DNA of 64,000 bases, taken from Eshraghiella sp045129695. Its GTDB lineage: Bacteria > Bacillota > Clostridia > Lachnospirales > Lachnospiraceae. The DNA lies in NCBI GenBank assembly GCA_045129695.1, contig JBGVJZ010000006.1, positions 1-64,000 on the forward strand, read 5' to 3'. Position 1 is the stretch's first letter, and the number at the start of each line of letters is the position of its first letter. The notes below the pieces were generated by a model. That model searched no databases. It had not been told where the DNA came from and worked only from the letters and a program-made list of their open reading frames with translations. Positions 42,823 to 51,864 of this stretch are shown in pieces. A program made the position numbers and the translations under genes.

Positions 42823-43701
42823 ATGAATAAAAAAGCTACAGTCAAAGATGTTGCAAGAGAAGCCGGAGTTTCAGTTGCGACTGTTTCCTATATAATGAAC
42901 AACAGGACTGACCAGAAAATCAGTGAAAGCACCCGTAAGAAGGTTCTTCAGATTGCAAATCTGCTTGATTACACTCCCAGCCACGCTGCCAAAACACTTG
43001 CAACAGGCCGCAATAATATTATAGGTGTGTCCTACCATCTTAATGAAAACACTCCATCCCGCAATCTTGAGATTACAGGCTTTGTAAATCTGCTTATTGA
43101 GCGGTTAAACCGTCTTAAATATGATGTTCTGTTTATGCCAATACGTGCTATTGAGGACAATATTCCAATGAACCGGAATATTGACGGAATCATTACAATT
43201 GATTTATCACATGAACAGTTTTTTAATCTGGCAGACAATTATATGGTTCCGATTATAAACGTAGATATGATAATCAATGACACACTCTTCTACCAGATTT
43301 ATTCGGACTATCCATCTCTTATTGATCAGGGCATGGGGCTTCTTGGAGATGACTGTTATCTTGTTCTGGACAGACATGACAATAAAAATTATGAGGATTT
43401 TATCACCTCCCGATTTGACGAGGAACATATTATCTATTTTCAGGATTCATCCAAACAGGATTTAGTAAAGCTGCACAACAGAAAAGCCCTTGTCATCGGT
43501 ACATATCTTGCACTGATGGTCAGAGCTTATATTAGTGAGGAAAATATGGTAGTTATCTCTTCCAGTGAAACTGCTCATATTCTGCCTGATGAAATTAAAG
43601 TGATTAAGAATGATATTTCCAAAAAAGCAAATCTGGCGATTAATATAATGCTGAATGCAATAGACCACAAATTTGATGTGGCACATGATTATAAGATTTA
43701 A
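42823..43701 (+). CDS. LacI-family regulator of maltodextrin genes
   Basis: A 292-residue LacI/GalR regulator. The N-terminal HTH is ATVKDVAREAGVSVATVSYI with the hinge helix SHAAKTLATGR. The C-terminal periplasmic-binding-like effector domain is short and diverged (usually about 270 residues; here about 230). The ATG at 42823 follows AGGGGTAATTAGA; the longer frame from 42769 would include promoter sequence. It is divergent from the maltodextrin operon with operator-like repeats in the shared region, so it is probably its repressor, with maltose or dextrins as inducer. Confidence 0.9.
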   Translation: MNKKATVKDVAREAGVSVATVSYIMNNRTDQKISESTRKKVLQIANLLDYTPSHAAKTLATGRNNIIGVSYHLNENTPSRNLEITGFVNLLIERLNRLKYDVLFMPIRAIEDNIPMNRNIDGIITIDLSHEQFFNLADNYMVPIINVDMIINDTLFYQIYSDYPSLIDQGMGLLGDDCYLVLDRHDNKNYEDFITSRFDEEHIIYFQDSSKQDLVKLHNRKALVIGTYLALMVRAYISEENMVVISSSETAHILPDEIKVIKNDISKKANLAINIMLNAIDHKFDVAHDYKI

Positions 43702-43707
43702 AATAAA

Positions 43708-43752
43708 AGTTACCACAAGCGAAAACGTGCCGCTTATGGTAACTATTATTTT
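43708..43752. terminator. Terminator between lacI-type gene and thrS
   Basis: AGTTACCA and AGCG pair with CGCT and TGGTAACT; the plus strand continues ATTATTTTTACTT. It ends the regulator transcript and may also serve thrS from the other side. Confidence 0.8.
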
Positions 43753-43756
43753 TACT

Positions 43757-45727
43757 TTATTTATTTTCTTCAACTTCAATCTGACGAATTTTCTTGGTAC
43801 GGATTTCTTCGCAAATCTCATTGATGAATGTCTGTAATTCCTTCTGTCCTTCGTCGCCAAGGAATCTGCTTCTTACAGATACAAGTCCTGCTTCCTGTTC
43901 TTTTTCACCTACGACAAGCATATAAGGAACTCTTGCAAGTCTTGCTTCACGAATCTTGTAGCCGATCTTCTCAGAACGGTTATCAATTTCTGCATAGATT
44001 CTGTTAGCTTTAAGCTCTTCTGTTACTTTTTCTGCATATTCTGCATATTTCTCAGAAATAGGAAGGACTCTTACCTGTTCAGGACAGAGCCATGTCGGGA
44101 ACATTCCTGCATACTTCTCAATAAGCCATGCAAGAGTTCTCTCATAACATCCCATACTGGTTCTGTGAATAATATATGGTCTTACCTTATCGCCATTCTC
44201 ATCAATATAGTACATATCAAACTGTTCAGCAAGAAGTGCATCCCACTGAATTGTAATCATAGTATCTTCTTTGCCATATACATTTTTGGCATTAATATCA
44301 ACCTTTGGACCATAGAATGCAGCCTCACCGACATCCTCAACAAAAGGAATATTTAACTCTGTAAGAATATTACGGATATCCTGCTCTGTCTGCTCCCAGA
44401 CCTCAGGTGCTCCAATGTATTTTTCCTTATTGTCAGGGTCCCATTTTGAAAGATGGTATGTTACATCCTCTTCAACACCAAGTGTCTGCAAACAGTACTG
44501 TGCAAGTGCAATACAGTCTTTAAATTCCTTAACCATCTGATCAGGTCTTACAATAAGATGTCCTTCTGAAATAGTAAACTGACGAACACGTGTGAGTCCG
44601 TGCATCTCTCCTGAATCCTCATTACGGAACAATGTTGATGTCTCGCCGTATCTGCACGGAAGATCCCTGTAACTCTTCTGGCTTGCCTTATATACATAGT
44701 ACTGAAACGGACAGGTCATCGGACGAAGTGCAAATACTTCTTTGTCTTTCTCCTCATCACCAAGTACAAACATTCCGTCTTTGTAATGATCCCAATGTCC
44801 GGAAATCTTATAAAGGTCACTCTTTGCCATAAGAGGAGTCTTTGTTCTCATATAACCGCGACGCTCCTCTTCGTCTTCAATCCATCTCTGCATTGTACGA
44901 ATCATTCTCTCGCCCTTCGGCATAAGAAGAGGAAGTCCCTGTCCGATTACATCAACTGTTGTAAATAATTCCATTTCACGACCAAGCTTGTTGTGGTCAC
45001 GCTTCTTGATATCCTCAAGGTGCTCAAGATATGCGTTAAGGTCCTCTTTCTTGGCAAAAGCAGTACCATAAACTCTGGTAAGCATTTTGTTTTTCTCGCT
45101 TCCTCTCCAGTATGCGCCTGAAGAAGAGATAAGCTTGATTGCTTTAATCTGCTTAGCGTTCATAAGGTGTGGTCCTGCACATAAATCCACGAATGCATCA
45201 TCACCTTCACCCTGTCTGTAAAATGAAATAACCGCATCCTCAGGAAGGTCGTTAATTAATTCAACCTTATATGGCTCACCCTTATCTTCCATAAACTTGA
45301 CAGCTTCCGCTCTTGGGAGCTCAAACTTCTCAAGTTTTCTTCCCTCTTTAATTATTTTCTTCATCTCTGCCTCGAGTTCATCAAGTGCAGCTCTGTCAAA
45401 TGACTGACAGTCAAAATCATAGTAAAATCCCTCATCAATAGAAGGTCCGATTGTCAGCTTGGCCTCAGGATAAAGTCTCTTAACGGCCTCAGCAAGAACA
45501 TGGGAAGCAGTATGTCTGTAAGCTCTCTTACCTGCGTCATCATTAAATGTAAGGATATTCAAAGAACAATCACTATCAACCACTGTTCTAAGATCCACAA
45601 CCTTTCCGTCAATCTCTCCTGCACATGCTGCTCTCGCAAGGCCTTCACTTATATCCATTGCAATATCATATACTGACATTGCAGACTGATATTCTTTAAT
45701 CGAACCATCTTTTAATGTTATCTTCAT
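43757..45727 (-). CDS. thrS: Threonyl-tRNA synthetase
   Basis: A 656-residue class II synthetase. It has the N-terminal TGS domain (MKITLKDGSIKEYQ), the editing domain with HTASHVLAEAVKRLYP, the catalytic core (RPMTCPFQYYVYK, GEMHGLTRVRQFT) and a C-terminal anticodon-binding domain (about 545-645). The start at 45727 is eight bases after AGAGG; a longer frame from 45754 would begin against the upstream stop. It lies behind a T-box leader and a small membrane protein gene, so its expression rises on threonine starvation. It ends KIRQIEVEENK. Confidence 0.95.
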   Translation of the reverse strand: MKITLKDGSIKEYQSAMSVYDIAMDISEGLARAACAGEIDGKVVDLRTVVDSDCSLNILTFNDDAGKRAYRHTASHVLAEAVKRLYPEAKLTIGPSIDEGFYYDFDCQSFDRAALDELEAEMKKIIKEGRKLEKFELPRAEAVKFMEDKGEPYKVELINDLPEDAVISFYRQGEGDDAFVDLCAGPHLMNAKQIKAIKLISSSGAYWRGSEKNKMLTRVYGTAFAKKEDLNAYLEHLEDIKKRDHNKLGREMELFTTVDVIGQGLPLLMPKGERMIRTMQRWIEDEEERRGYMRTKTPLMAKSDLYKISGHWDHYKDGMFVLGDEEKDKEVFALRPMTCPFQYYVYKASQKSYRDLPCRYGETSTLFRNEDSGEMHGLTRVRQFTISEGHLIVRPDQMVKEFKDCIALAQYCLQTLGVEEDVTYHLSKWDPDNKEKYIGAPEVWEQTEQDIRNILTELNIPFVEDVGEAAFYGPKVDINAKNVYGKEDTMITIQWDALLAEQFDMYYIDENGDKVRPYIIHRTSMGCYERTLAWLIEKYAGMFPTWLCPEQVRVLPISEKYAEYAEKVTEELKANRIYAEIDNRSEKIGYKIREARLARVPYMLVVGEKEQEAGLVSVRSRFLGDEGQKELQTFINEICEEIRTKKIRQIEVEENK

Positions 45728-45754
45728 TGTCATATTCCTCTCAGTACTTTTCAA

Positions 45755-45976
45755 TTATTCTTCTTCAACCGGCTCTTCACCAAAATCATACGTATAGCAT
45801 TTGTTATACTTCTTGATTGTATTTTTGCTGGTAGCTGCTTTTCCGATAAAAATGCCGATTCCGATACCAACTAATGTGCATACACCTGCTGCAATAAGCA
45901 ATTCCTTATTACTCTTGGTTGTTTCCTCATCCAATAAACCTACCAATGCATCTCTTCTGTCCTTAAAACTCATCAT
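45755..45976 (-). CDS. Small membrane protein between the T-box and thrS
   Basis: A 73-residue protein with an N-terminal soluble stretch (MMSFKDRRDALVGLLDEETT), one glycine-rich membrane helix (about 27-46, GVCTLVGIGIGIFIG) and an acidic C-terminal tail (EEPVEEE). The helix has the GxxxG zipper pattern of YtxH-like proteins. No domain is recognised and the function is unknown. Lying between the T-box and thrS, it shares their threonine-responsive transcript. SD GGAGGT. Confidence 0.8.
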   Translation of the reverse strand: MMSFKDRRDALVGLLDEETTKSNKELLIAAGVCTLVGIGIGIFIGKAATSKNTIKKYNKCYTYDFGEEPVEEE

Positions 45977-46037
45977 AATATTACCTCCATATTAATTTAA
46001 TTATTTATTATTATGTTGCAAAAATAATATTCTTAAA

Positions 46038-46297
46038 CAACAAAACCCCTTGCATAAAGCAAGGGGCAATAATATCGCGGTTCCACCCAAGTTCATTCAC
46101 TTAAAGCTGATAAAATTCTTTACACAGCATATAAGTAAACCTTATTACAATTATAACGGAATCACCGGACCGGATTGGGGTCACTCAGAGTTAGTATTCA
46201 CATCATGTCCGGAGGATTTCACACCAGCCAATCCCTCTCTGAACCTTATCACAATGCTACTCGTCTCTTCAACGTGTTAAGAATATTTAAATATTAT
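46038..46297 (-). promoter_or_regulatory. Threonine-type T-box leader
   Basis: A tRNA-sensing leader on the minus strand. The T-box core GGGTGGAACCGCG is at 46076-46088 (minus orientation) and pairs with the tRNA acceptor end. It is followed by the terminator hairpin CCCCTTGC/GCAAGGGG (46046-46066) and TTTTGTTG. The stem I features AGTA and AGAGAG ... GGTGTGAAA are near the 5' end; GAATACTAAC is the likely specifier loop, where ACT is a threonine codon. It opens transcription of the small membrane protein and thrS when tRNA-Thr is uncharged. Confidence 0.92.
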
Positions 46298-46303
46298 AAG
46301 ACC

Positions 46304-46331
46304 ATTATAACATTTCGGAGAAGAATGTCAA
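46304..46331 (-). promoter_or_regulatory. Consensus promoter of the T-box/thrS operon
   Basis: On the minus strand, perfect TTGACA (46326-46331), a 16-bp spacer and perfect TATAAT (46304-46309). Confidence 0.85.
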
Positions 46332-46432
46332 CTAAATTACGATTTAGTGAATCAGAACAGTTGTAAGGATGTTTCGCGGAGTGATTTATTGCCTTAAACT
46401 CCTATTCACTTACACTGTTAAACCGCAATTTT

Positions 46433-47683
46433 TTATCGAATCTCTCTTCCGCCCTTTTTTAGTTTCTTGTCCTCATACATCAGACTATCCGCCTGTTTTG
46501 ACAGCTCTGAGAAATCATATGGTGCTTCGCTGTATGCTACACCTAATGCAATTACACAGTGAATACCATCATCAGGTTCGTTTAATCTCGCAAGTTCCTC
46601 TTCCCAGCGTTCACGAAGCTGTTTAACCTCATCCACTGTAACATTGGTTGCCACCATCAGAAATTCGTCTCCACCCATTCTGAATCCGAAAATCTTATTA
46701 TTTACAACCTTACGGATACTGTTTGCTGCTTTAATTAACAGATTATCACCCGCTTCATGACCATATGTGTCATTCATTATCTTCAAATCATTAACATCGA
46801 AATTGAAAACAGCAAGTGAATTCATGTTAGGAAACTCTTTTTCAACCATGCTCAAATATTTGCCCTTATTATATAAGCCCGTCAAACGGTCATGTTCACT
46901 CTCATAAACTAATTTTTCTCTCAGCATGGTATTTTCAACAAAAAGCTTAATTACATTAATCAAGGTTCTTTCACCCATTGATTCCTTATCAAGCCTTGAT
47001 GAAACCGGAAATACTATGGCATAATTCTGTCCTAATGCATTACCTTCACACAAAACACATAACTGTTGTTCCGGCAGACTGCTATTTGCCTCAAATATTT
47101 TCTGCAAGGTAAATGGAACTTTATCAATCAAATCACCCGGTTCAATTCCGGAAACAAATATTCCTTCAATTTCGTTATCATATTCAATTCGGTCATTATC
47201 AAAGAGCTTTTTTTCTGCATTATATGTAATTACATCCAGTTTATCATTTCTCTGAATCATAAAACAAGCTTTATCAGCTTTAAAGTAATCAGAAAGCATG
47301 GTCAGTAATTCATAATATGTATTGGATAAATGCTCCAAAACAGCCGTCTGAAATGCAGAAAGCTTCTTAAAAAATGACATGTATTTTGTAACATCACGAT
47401 TCAGACTCATATATTCTGTAATATCCGTCTGTAAGTGAATACAGTATTTTCCTGAATCCTTTTCAAACATTGCCGAATAACACTTATAATATTTTCTGGA
47501 ATCAATGTCCAAAAACTCCCATTCAACCGGTGCTGCTCCCAACTGTAAGACAGGACACTCTTCCATTAACTGTTCTGTCGCGTCAGTGCCCCGACATAAT
47601 ATTTCTGAAGTATTTGCATCAATTATCGTTATTCCACCGACTTTATCGCACAAAAACTCTGAAATCTCTTTGTTAAAATCCAT
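46433..47683 (-). CDS. GGDEF diguanylate cyclase with PAS-like N terminus
   Basis: A 416-residue protein. The N-terminal 90 residues resemble a PAS domain (ITIIDANTSEILCRG, YCIHLQTDITEYM). A middle part (about 100-270) resembles a degenerate GAF-like domain. The C-terminal GGDEF domain (about 270-416) begins HDRLTGLYNKGKY and has RMGGDEFLMV, an intact active site for c-di-GMP synthesis. An RxxD inhibitory site is not seen at the usual place before GGDEF. There is no membrane segment. It is the last gene of a six-gene run of signalling genes. The ATG at 47683 follows AAAGAGGT. Confidence 0.9.
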   Translation of the reverse strand: MDFNKEISEFLCDKVGGITIIDANTSEILCRGTDATEQLMEECPVLQLGAAPVEWEFLDIDSRKYYKCYSAMFEKDSGKYCIHLQTDITEYMSLNRDVTKYMSFFKKLSAFQTAVLEHLSNTYYELLTMLSDYFKADKACFMIQRNDKLDVITYNAEKKLFDNDRIEYDNEIEGIFVSGIEPGDLIDKVPFTLQKIFEANSSLPEQQLCVLCEGNALGQNYAIVFPVSSRLDKESMGERTLINVIKLFVENTMLREKLVYESEHDRLTGLYNKGKYLSMVEKEFPNMNSLAVFNFDVNDLKIMNDTYGHEAGDNLLIKAANSIRKVVNNKIFGFRMGGDEFLMVATNVTVDEVKQLRERWEEELARLNEPDDGIHCVIALGVAYSEAPYDFSELSKQADSLMYEDKKLKKGGREIR

Positions 47684-47706
47684 TATGGTTACCTCTTTAT
47701 GTATGA

Positions 47707-48897
47707 TCATTTGCAATCATTATTTCTTGAAATATATACCATTGTTATATCATCAGCCTGTAACTCGTCACCGGCAAAATCATCAACCTCTTTAAACATT
47801 GCTTTAGTAAATTCTTCAACATCACCCGATATGTCCTGATGATTATTCAGCATTTCCTCAAGTCTGTTATCCCCCAACAACTCTTTGGCGGAATTTAATG
47901 CTTCTGAAACGCCATCAGTATACAGATAAAAACAATCGCCCGGTTCTAACATAAGCTTTTGCTCTTTATAAGGTGCATCTTCCATCAGTCCAAGAACCAG
48001 ATTTCTTTTAATATCAATCATGGAGAACTTATCATCACCATGTTTAATAAACGGATGGTTATGACCTGCATTGATAAATGTAACCTGATTAGTCACAATA
48101 TCCAACACACATATAAAAGCGGTTACAAACATTCCTGCCTCATTCTTGTAACAAAGCTGATTATTGGCCCTGAATACAACCTCTCCAAGTGGTAAACCAA
48201 GTGTAGCGTAATTTCTGATATGTATTTTAGCCATTACCATAAATAATGCTGCCGGAACACCCTTTCCGGAAACATCCGCAATCAGGTAACACATATGTGT
48301 ATCATCAATCATGAATACATCATAGAAATCTCCACCGACTTCCTTTGCCGGACGCATCATGGCATTAATGCTAAGGTTGGGAAGCTTATTAAATTCTGTA
48401 AAATCAGTCTCCAGACAATCTGCCTGAATTCTTGTTGCAGTTGCCAGTTCAGAACGGATTCTTTCCTGTTCTGTAATTATTTTGGTATTTTTGGTATACA
48501 GCATATTTATAAAGGTTCCATAAATTTTTCTATTCTTCATGGCAATTTCTTCAAACAACTGTTTAGAAATATTCGCACATCGTACATCAGTGAATGCACG
48601 AACTGTGGCACCCCTCTTCTGATCATTAATCAAACCAAGTTCGCCGATAAATTCACCTTCGCTAAGAATATTTAAAAGTGTTCCGTCACTACTGAACACT
48701 TTAGCCTTACCCTCTAATAAAATATACATTCCATCCTGACAATCATCGCCAACTGTAACAATGTCCTGTCCCCTGTTAAGATGTACTTCTGTCATTGACT
48801 CCAGAAGTAATTGTGTTTCCTCAGAGAGCTCCACATCAGGCTTAATCTTAAAAAATTCCTGTATTGTTGGTATTGTTCTTAAATATGCTGCGTCCAT
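47707..48897 (-). CDS. cNMP-binding PP2C-type (RsbU/SpoIIE) phosphatase
   Basis: A 396-residue protein. The N-terminal cyclic-nucleotide-binding domain (about 30-150) has the phosphate-binding cassette GELGLINDQKRGATVRA with its conserved Glu and Arg. A linker helix leads to a PPM/SpoIIE phosphatase domain (about 185-396): PAKEVGGDFYDVF, IADVSGKGVPAALFM and YLYTDGVSEALN hold the metal-binding aspartates. Such enzymes dephosphorylate anti-anti-sigma proteins in partner-switching modules. The STAS substrate and the opposing kinase are encoded in the same run. So cAMP or cGMP could set the phosphorylation state. SD GGAGGAT. Confidence 0.92.
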   Translation of the reverse strand: MDAAYLRTIPTIQEFFKIKPDVELSEETQLLLESMTEVHLNRGQDIVTVGDDCQDGMYILLEGKAKVFSSDGTLLNILSEGEFIGELGLINDQKRGATVRAFTDVRCANISKQLFEEIAMKNRKIYGTFINMLYTKNTKIITEQERIRSELATATRIQADCLETDFTEFNKLPNLSINAMMRPAKEVGGDFYDVFMIDDTHMCYLIADVSGKGVPAALFMVMAKIHIRNYATLGLPLGEVVFRANNQLCYKNEAGMFVTAFICVLDIVTNQVTFINAGHNHPFIKHGDDKFSMIDIKRNLVLGLMEDAPYKEQKLMLEPGDCFYLYTDGVSEALNSAKELLGDNRLEEMLNNHQDISGDVEEFTKAMFKEVDDFAGDELQADDITMVYISRNNDCK

Positions 48898-48918
48898 ATA
48901 TCCTCCAAATAATCATAT

Positions 48919-49326
48919 TTAGATTTTCTTTATCATTGTTAAGATATTTTTACCATCTACATAGTTGTACTTTATATCATCCATAGTTTTTTTACAGATA
49001 AAAATGCCCAGTCCGCCAATTTGACGTTCCTCCAAAGATAATGTTACATCGGGATCGGCTTTAGCCAATGGATCAAAAGGAATTCCTCTGTCAGTAACAG
49101 AAAAAACCACCTGATTATTAACCCTGTCATGTTCTATTCCTATAACGACATCTCCGGTTGTATCCCCATAGGCATAATGTGCCACATTAATAAAAACTTC
49201 TTCAAGACAAACCTTCATTCTTAAAATGTCCCTGAATAAAAAGCCGGCTTTCTCAAGTTCAACTTCCACGAAATCAGTAACATCATTTAACAATGCTTCA
49301 TCTGCAATAAAAGTTTTTTCAGCCAT
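48919..49326 (-). CDS. RsbW/SpoIIAB-type serine kinase (GHKL ATPase)
   Basis: A 135-residue GHKL-fold protein. The N box is LEEVFINVAHYAY (Glu and Asn for Mg-ATP), the G1 box VTDRGIPFDPLA and the G2 box IGGLGIFI. Proteins of this type phosphorylate STAS-domain anti-anti-sigma factors and often bind a sigma factor. It lies three bases before the RelA/SpoT-like stop and 21 bases before the phosphatase gene, so the kinase and phosphatase form a switch with the STAS protein of the same run. No sigma factor gene is present nearby. Confidence 0.9.
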   Translation of the reverse strand: MAEKTFIADEALLNDVTDFVEVELEKAGFLFRDILRMKVCLEEVFINVAHYAYGDTTGDVVIGIEHDRVNNQVVFSVTDRGIPFDPLAKADPDVTLSLEERQIGGLGIFICKKTMDDIKYNYVDGKNILTMIKKI

Positions 49327-49329
49327 GTA

Positions 49330-50355
49330 TTATCGACCTTCCCTTATATTTGCATACATTTTGAACAAACGCTTTGCTTCTCTTTCTGCCCTGTCCTTCT
49401 TGTTAACAGACAACATGATAAATTCTACTATCTGTTCTTCATCATATCCGCCATTAATTAATGCAGCTCTGCACAAGAATCTCAAAGCAACATTTGAAGA
49501 TAAAATATCTAATTCTGAACCTTTAAGCACACGTCTTGCAAATTCAATTGCCATACCGGCATGTCTTTCCAGTGCACGCTGAAGGTCTCCAATAGTATTG
49601 ATTCTAAGCCATTTAAGCTGATTAATATAGCTTTCGGAATTAACCTCGCTAATCTCAGAACCTTCGATTGCAGCGAGGTCTTCAAGAAATAATCTCATCT
49701 TCTTATTATGAAGCATATATTCGTTGAGGGAAATAGTATCAATGACAACATCATTTGCATCATCATTAACAATTTTCTCTCTCGCAATTTCAGTATGAAT
49801 CTTCATATCATCACGAACACGGACAAACTCTTCATCTGCAATTTCAAGAAGACCTGCAAGTCTCTCAAACTCTCTTGTTACCGCACTTGGTATACCAAAT
49901 TCACTATAACCCAAATCATTATTGATAGTTGACCATGTATGCTCTAAAACAGTTTTTACCTGAATCTCAAAGTTCTTATTACAAATCTCAGCTTCGTACC
50001 CTGAATCCTCTGAAAGTGAACATATATAAGTCTGTACAGATGAACTCTCTGTGTTAACATTAAAGTTTGCCTTAATAAGTTCACCTATTTTATTAACCTC
50101 ATCTTTGAAATAGCAGATTACTTTTGCACTAAGAACATCTGTGATATCAGCCAAAGTCTGATAGCTGTCGGTATTTTTGTAAAGCATACTTTCAATACTT
50201 TTCTCATCCTTAATCTGATGTTCAATCCCCATTATAACGATACCACAGTCCTCAACAAGACTACTAAGCTTATTCTGTACAACATCCCCAAGCTTTACAA
50301 AACTGTTTTTGCTGTCACCATATTCATCCATAATCATACGATCTTTAATATTCAT
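49330..50355 (-). CDS. RelA/SpoT-fold protein with degenerate synthetase motifs
   Basis: A 341-residue protein whose first ~150 residues follow the (p)ppGpp synthetase fold. KSIESMLYK, ADITDVLSAKVICYF (as DIaGiRi) and FEIQVKTVLEHTWSTINND (as EIQIRT--a-WA-iEH) are visible. The segment that should read DYI--PK-NGYRSLH and hold the guanine-stacking Tyr is instead TYICSLSEDSGYEAEIC. It therefore may bind nucleotides without making ppGpp. The C-terminal ~190 residues are helical (KWLRINTIGDLQRALERHAG) and not recognised. I choose ATG at 50355 after AGGAG; a GTG at 50361 gives two more residues. It sits between the STAS and kinase genes with 3-11 base gaps. Confidence 0.78.
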   Translation of the reverse strand: MNIKDRMIMDEYGDSKNSFVKLGDVVQNKLSSLVEDCGIVIMGIEHQIKDEKSIESMLYKNTDSYQTLADITDVLSAKVICYFKDEVNKIGELIKANFNVNTESSSVQTYICSLSEDSGYEAEICNKNFEIQVKTVLEHTWSTINNDLGYSEFGIPSAVTREFERLAGLLEIADEEFVRVRDDMKIHTEIAREKIVNDDANDVVIDTISLNEYMLHNKKMRLFLEDLAAIEGSEISEVNSESYINQLKWLRINTIGDLQRALERHAGMAIEFARRVLKGSELDILSSNVALRFLCRAALINGGYDEEQIVEFIMLSVNKKDRAEREAKRLFKMYANIREGR

Positions 50356-50366
50356 ACCCACACTCC

Positions 50367-50663
50367 TTATTTAACTGTTAAAATATCAGCAAATCCTGTA
50401 ATATCAAAAACTTCTGCAATCTGATCATTAACATTATATATTGTCATACTGCCTTTCTTACTCATATTTTTCTGCAATACAAGAAGTACACGTAAGCCGG
50501 CTGATGATATGTACTCTAATCTCTTGAAATCAAGTTTCAGCTCTGTTACACCTTCCAATGCCTCCTTCATATCATTTTCAAGCTCAGGTGCTGTAAGTGT
50601 GTCCAGTCTTCCTTCCAATGCCACATTTAAAACAGTCCCCTCAAGTTTTTTAATGATTTCCAT
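50367..50663 (-). CDS. STAS-domain anti-anti-sigma factor (SpoIIAA/RsbV-type)
   Basis: A 98-residue STAS protein: NVALEGRLDTLTAPELEND is the first half and LEYISSAGLRVLLVLQK has the serine pair, one of which is the phosphorylation site of the RsbW-type kinase. It is the central switch component: unphosphorylated, it binds the kinase and frees the kinase's target. The order is cNMP/DUF2225 protein, STAS, RelA/SpoT-like, kinase, phosphatase and GGDEF. SD AGGAGG. Its target is unknown. Confidence 0.92.
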   Translation of the reverse strand: MEIIKKLEGTVLNVALEGRLDTLTAPELENDMKEALEGVTELKLDFKRLEYISSAGLRVLLVLQKNMSKKGSMTIYNVNDQIAEVFDITGFADILTVK

Positions 50664-50695
50664 GTCTTTTCCTCCTAAAAAAATTATTGATATAG

Positions 50696-51817
50696 TTATA
50701 AGGTTTCTTTAAACTTCATGGCTCTTTGTAAAACTTCCTCATTCTGACAATCTAATGCAATATTGCAATATCTGTCAGCCCCCTCCGGCGATCCCAGATA
50801 TACAAATAGTGTAGCCAGCGACAATGCCACAGAACATCTGTCAGTTTTATCAAAAATCTTATTGTCCTCTATAGCTTCTTTATAATTCTTAGCTGCGTGA
50901 ATTGCAGCGTATCTGGCAAACCTCTCATCCTTGGCATCCTTGCTTAACCAGTACAGATTCATCCACATTCCACCCATTAACACGTAATCCCCGGAATTAA
51001 AATTCTCATTAATGTTAATAGCCTGAAGATATTTAAGTACCAGTCTGTCCAAATCACTCTTGAGCATGGTATTATTCTTCACTATAGGTGTATGCTGTTC
51101 CTTGAGCAATGTCCTGGTCTTATCAAAATTAGCCTCAATAACCTTAAAGAAATTAAGATAGTGATTAGTATAATAACAATATGGGCAGGAAATTATATCC
51201 AGCCACATAGGCTCACATGCAAAATATGTAATTCTGCCATCTATATCAACATTCTTCTTCTCAAGAACATTCCTTTTAACATTGACTATTGATATAGCTC
51301 TCTGACATATAGGACATGCCTGCTTATATTCATTAATATATTGTGTTTCATGATATGGTTCCTTGATTGCATGACCACTGTAATCAACCGGTATCTTAAA
51401 CCTTGGAATATGCTGATTCTGTACATAATGAGTATTCTTATACACCTCATTATTCAGCTTACGGATTCTGGCGCTCATGTTTTCTACCAGTTTCGCTGCC
51501 ATATCCGGACAATTTGCAAAAAATGGTGTAAGCTTTTCCTTATTAATCGCTACACACACCATATCTTCCTTGGCTATACAGGAAGCACTTCGCGGAAGAT
51601 TATCGAAAATTGCCATTTCACCAAAGAAATCACCCTGTTTAATGTTAGCTACTTCTGTGAGTGTTCCCATAGGACTTGTAACATATATTCCTATTACACC
51701 CTTTAAAACTATGTACATCTCATCTCCGGGCTGACCTTCATAGCATATATATTCATCCTTTTTAAATGTTTTGGGAGTTGAAATCTGTTGTAACTTAATT
51801 AGATTATCCTGATTCAT
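50696..51817 (-). CDS. cNMP-binding protein with C-terminal DUF2225
   Basis: A 373-residue protein. The N-terminal cyclic-nucleotide-binding domain (about 5-125) has GDFFGEMAIFDNLPRSASC, with the Glu and Arg of the phosphate-binding cassette. The second part (about 165-373) is DUF2225: cysteine pairs ACPICQRA and SCPYCYYTNH probably bind zinc, followed by a helical TPR-like stretch. No HTH is seen, so it is not a Crp-type transcription factor. It heads the six-gene run and has its own -10 box. Its role is unknown, but it is the second cNMP-binding protein in the unit. SD GGAGGT. Confidence 0.88.
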   Translation of the reverse strand: MNQDNLIKLQQISTPKTFKKDEYICYEGQPGDEMYIVLKGVIGIYVTSPMGTLTEVANIKQGDFFGEMAIFDNLPRSASCIAKEDMVCVAINKEKLTPFFANCPDMAAKLVENMSARIRKLNNEVYKNTHYVQNQHIPRFKIPVDYSGHAIKEPYHETQYINEYKQACPICQRAISIVNVKRNVLEKKNVDIDGRITYFACEPMWLDIISCPYCYYTNHYLNFFKVIEANFDKTRTLLKEQHTPIVKNNTMLKSDLDRLVLKYLQAININENFNSGDYVLMGGMWMNLYWLSKDAKDERFARYAAIHAAKNYKEAIEDNKIFDKTDRCSVALSLATLFVYLGSPEGADRYCNIALDCQNEEVLQRAMKFKETL

Positions 51818-51864
51818 TACGTTGTACCTCCATATTTCTTAACAATAATAATTTATTAATAACT

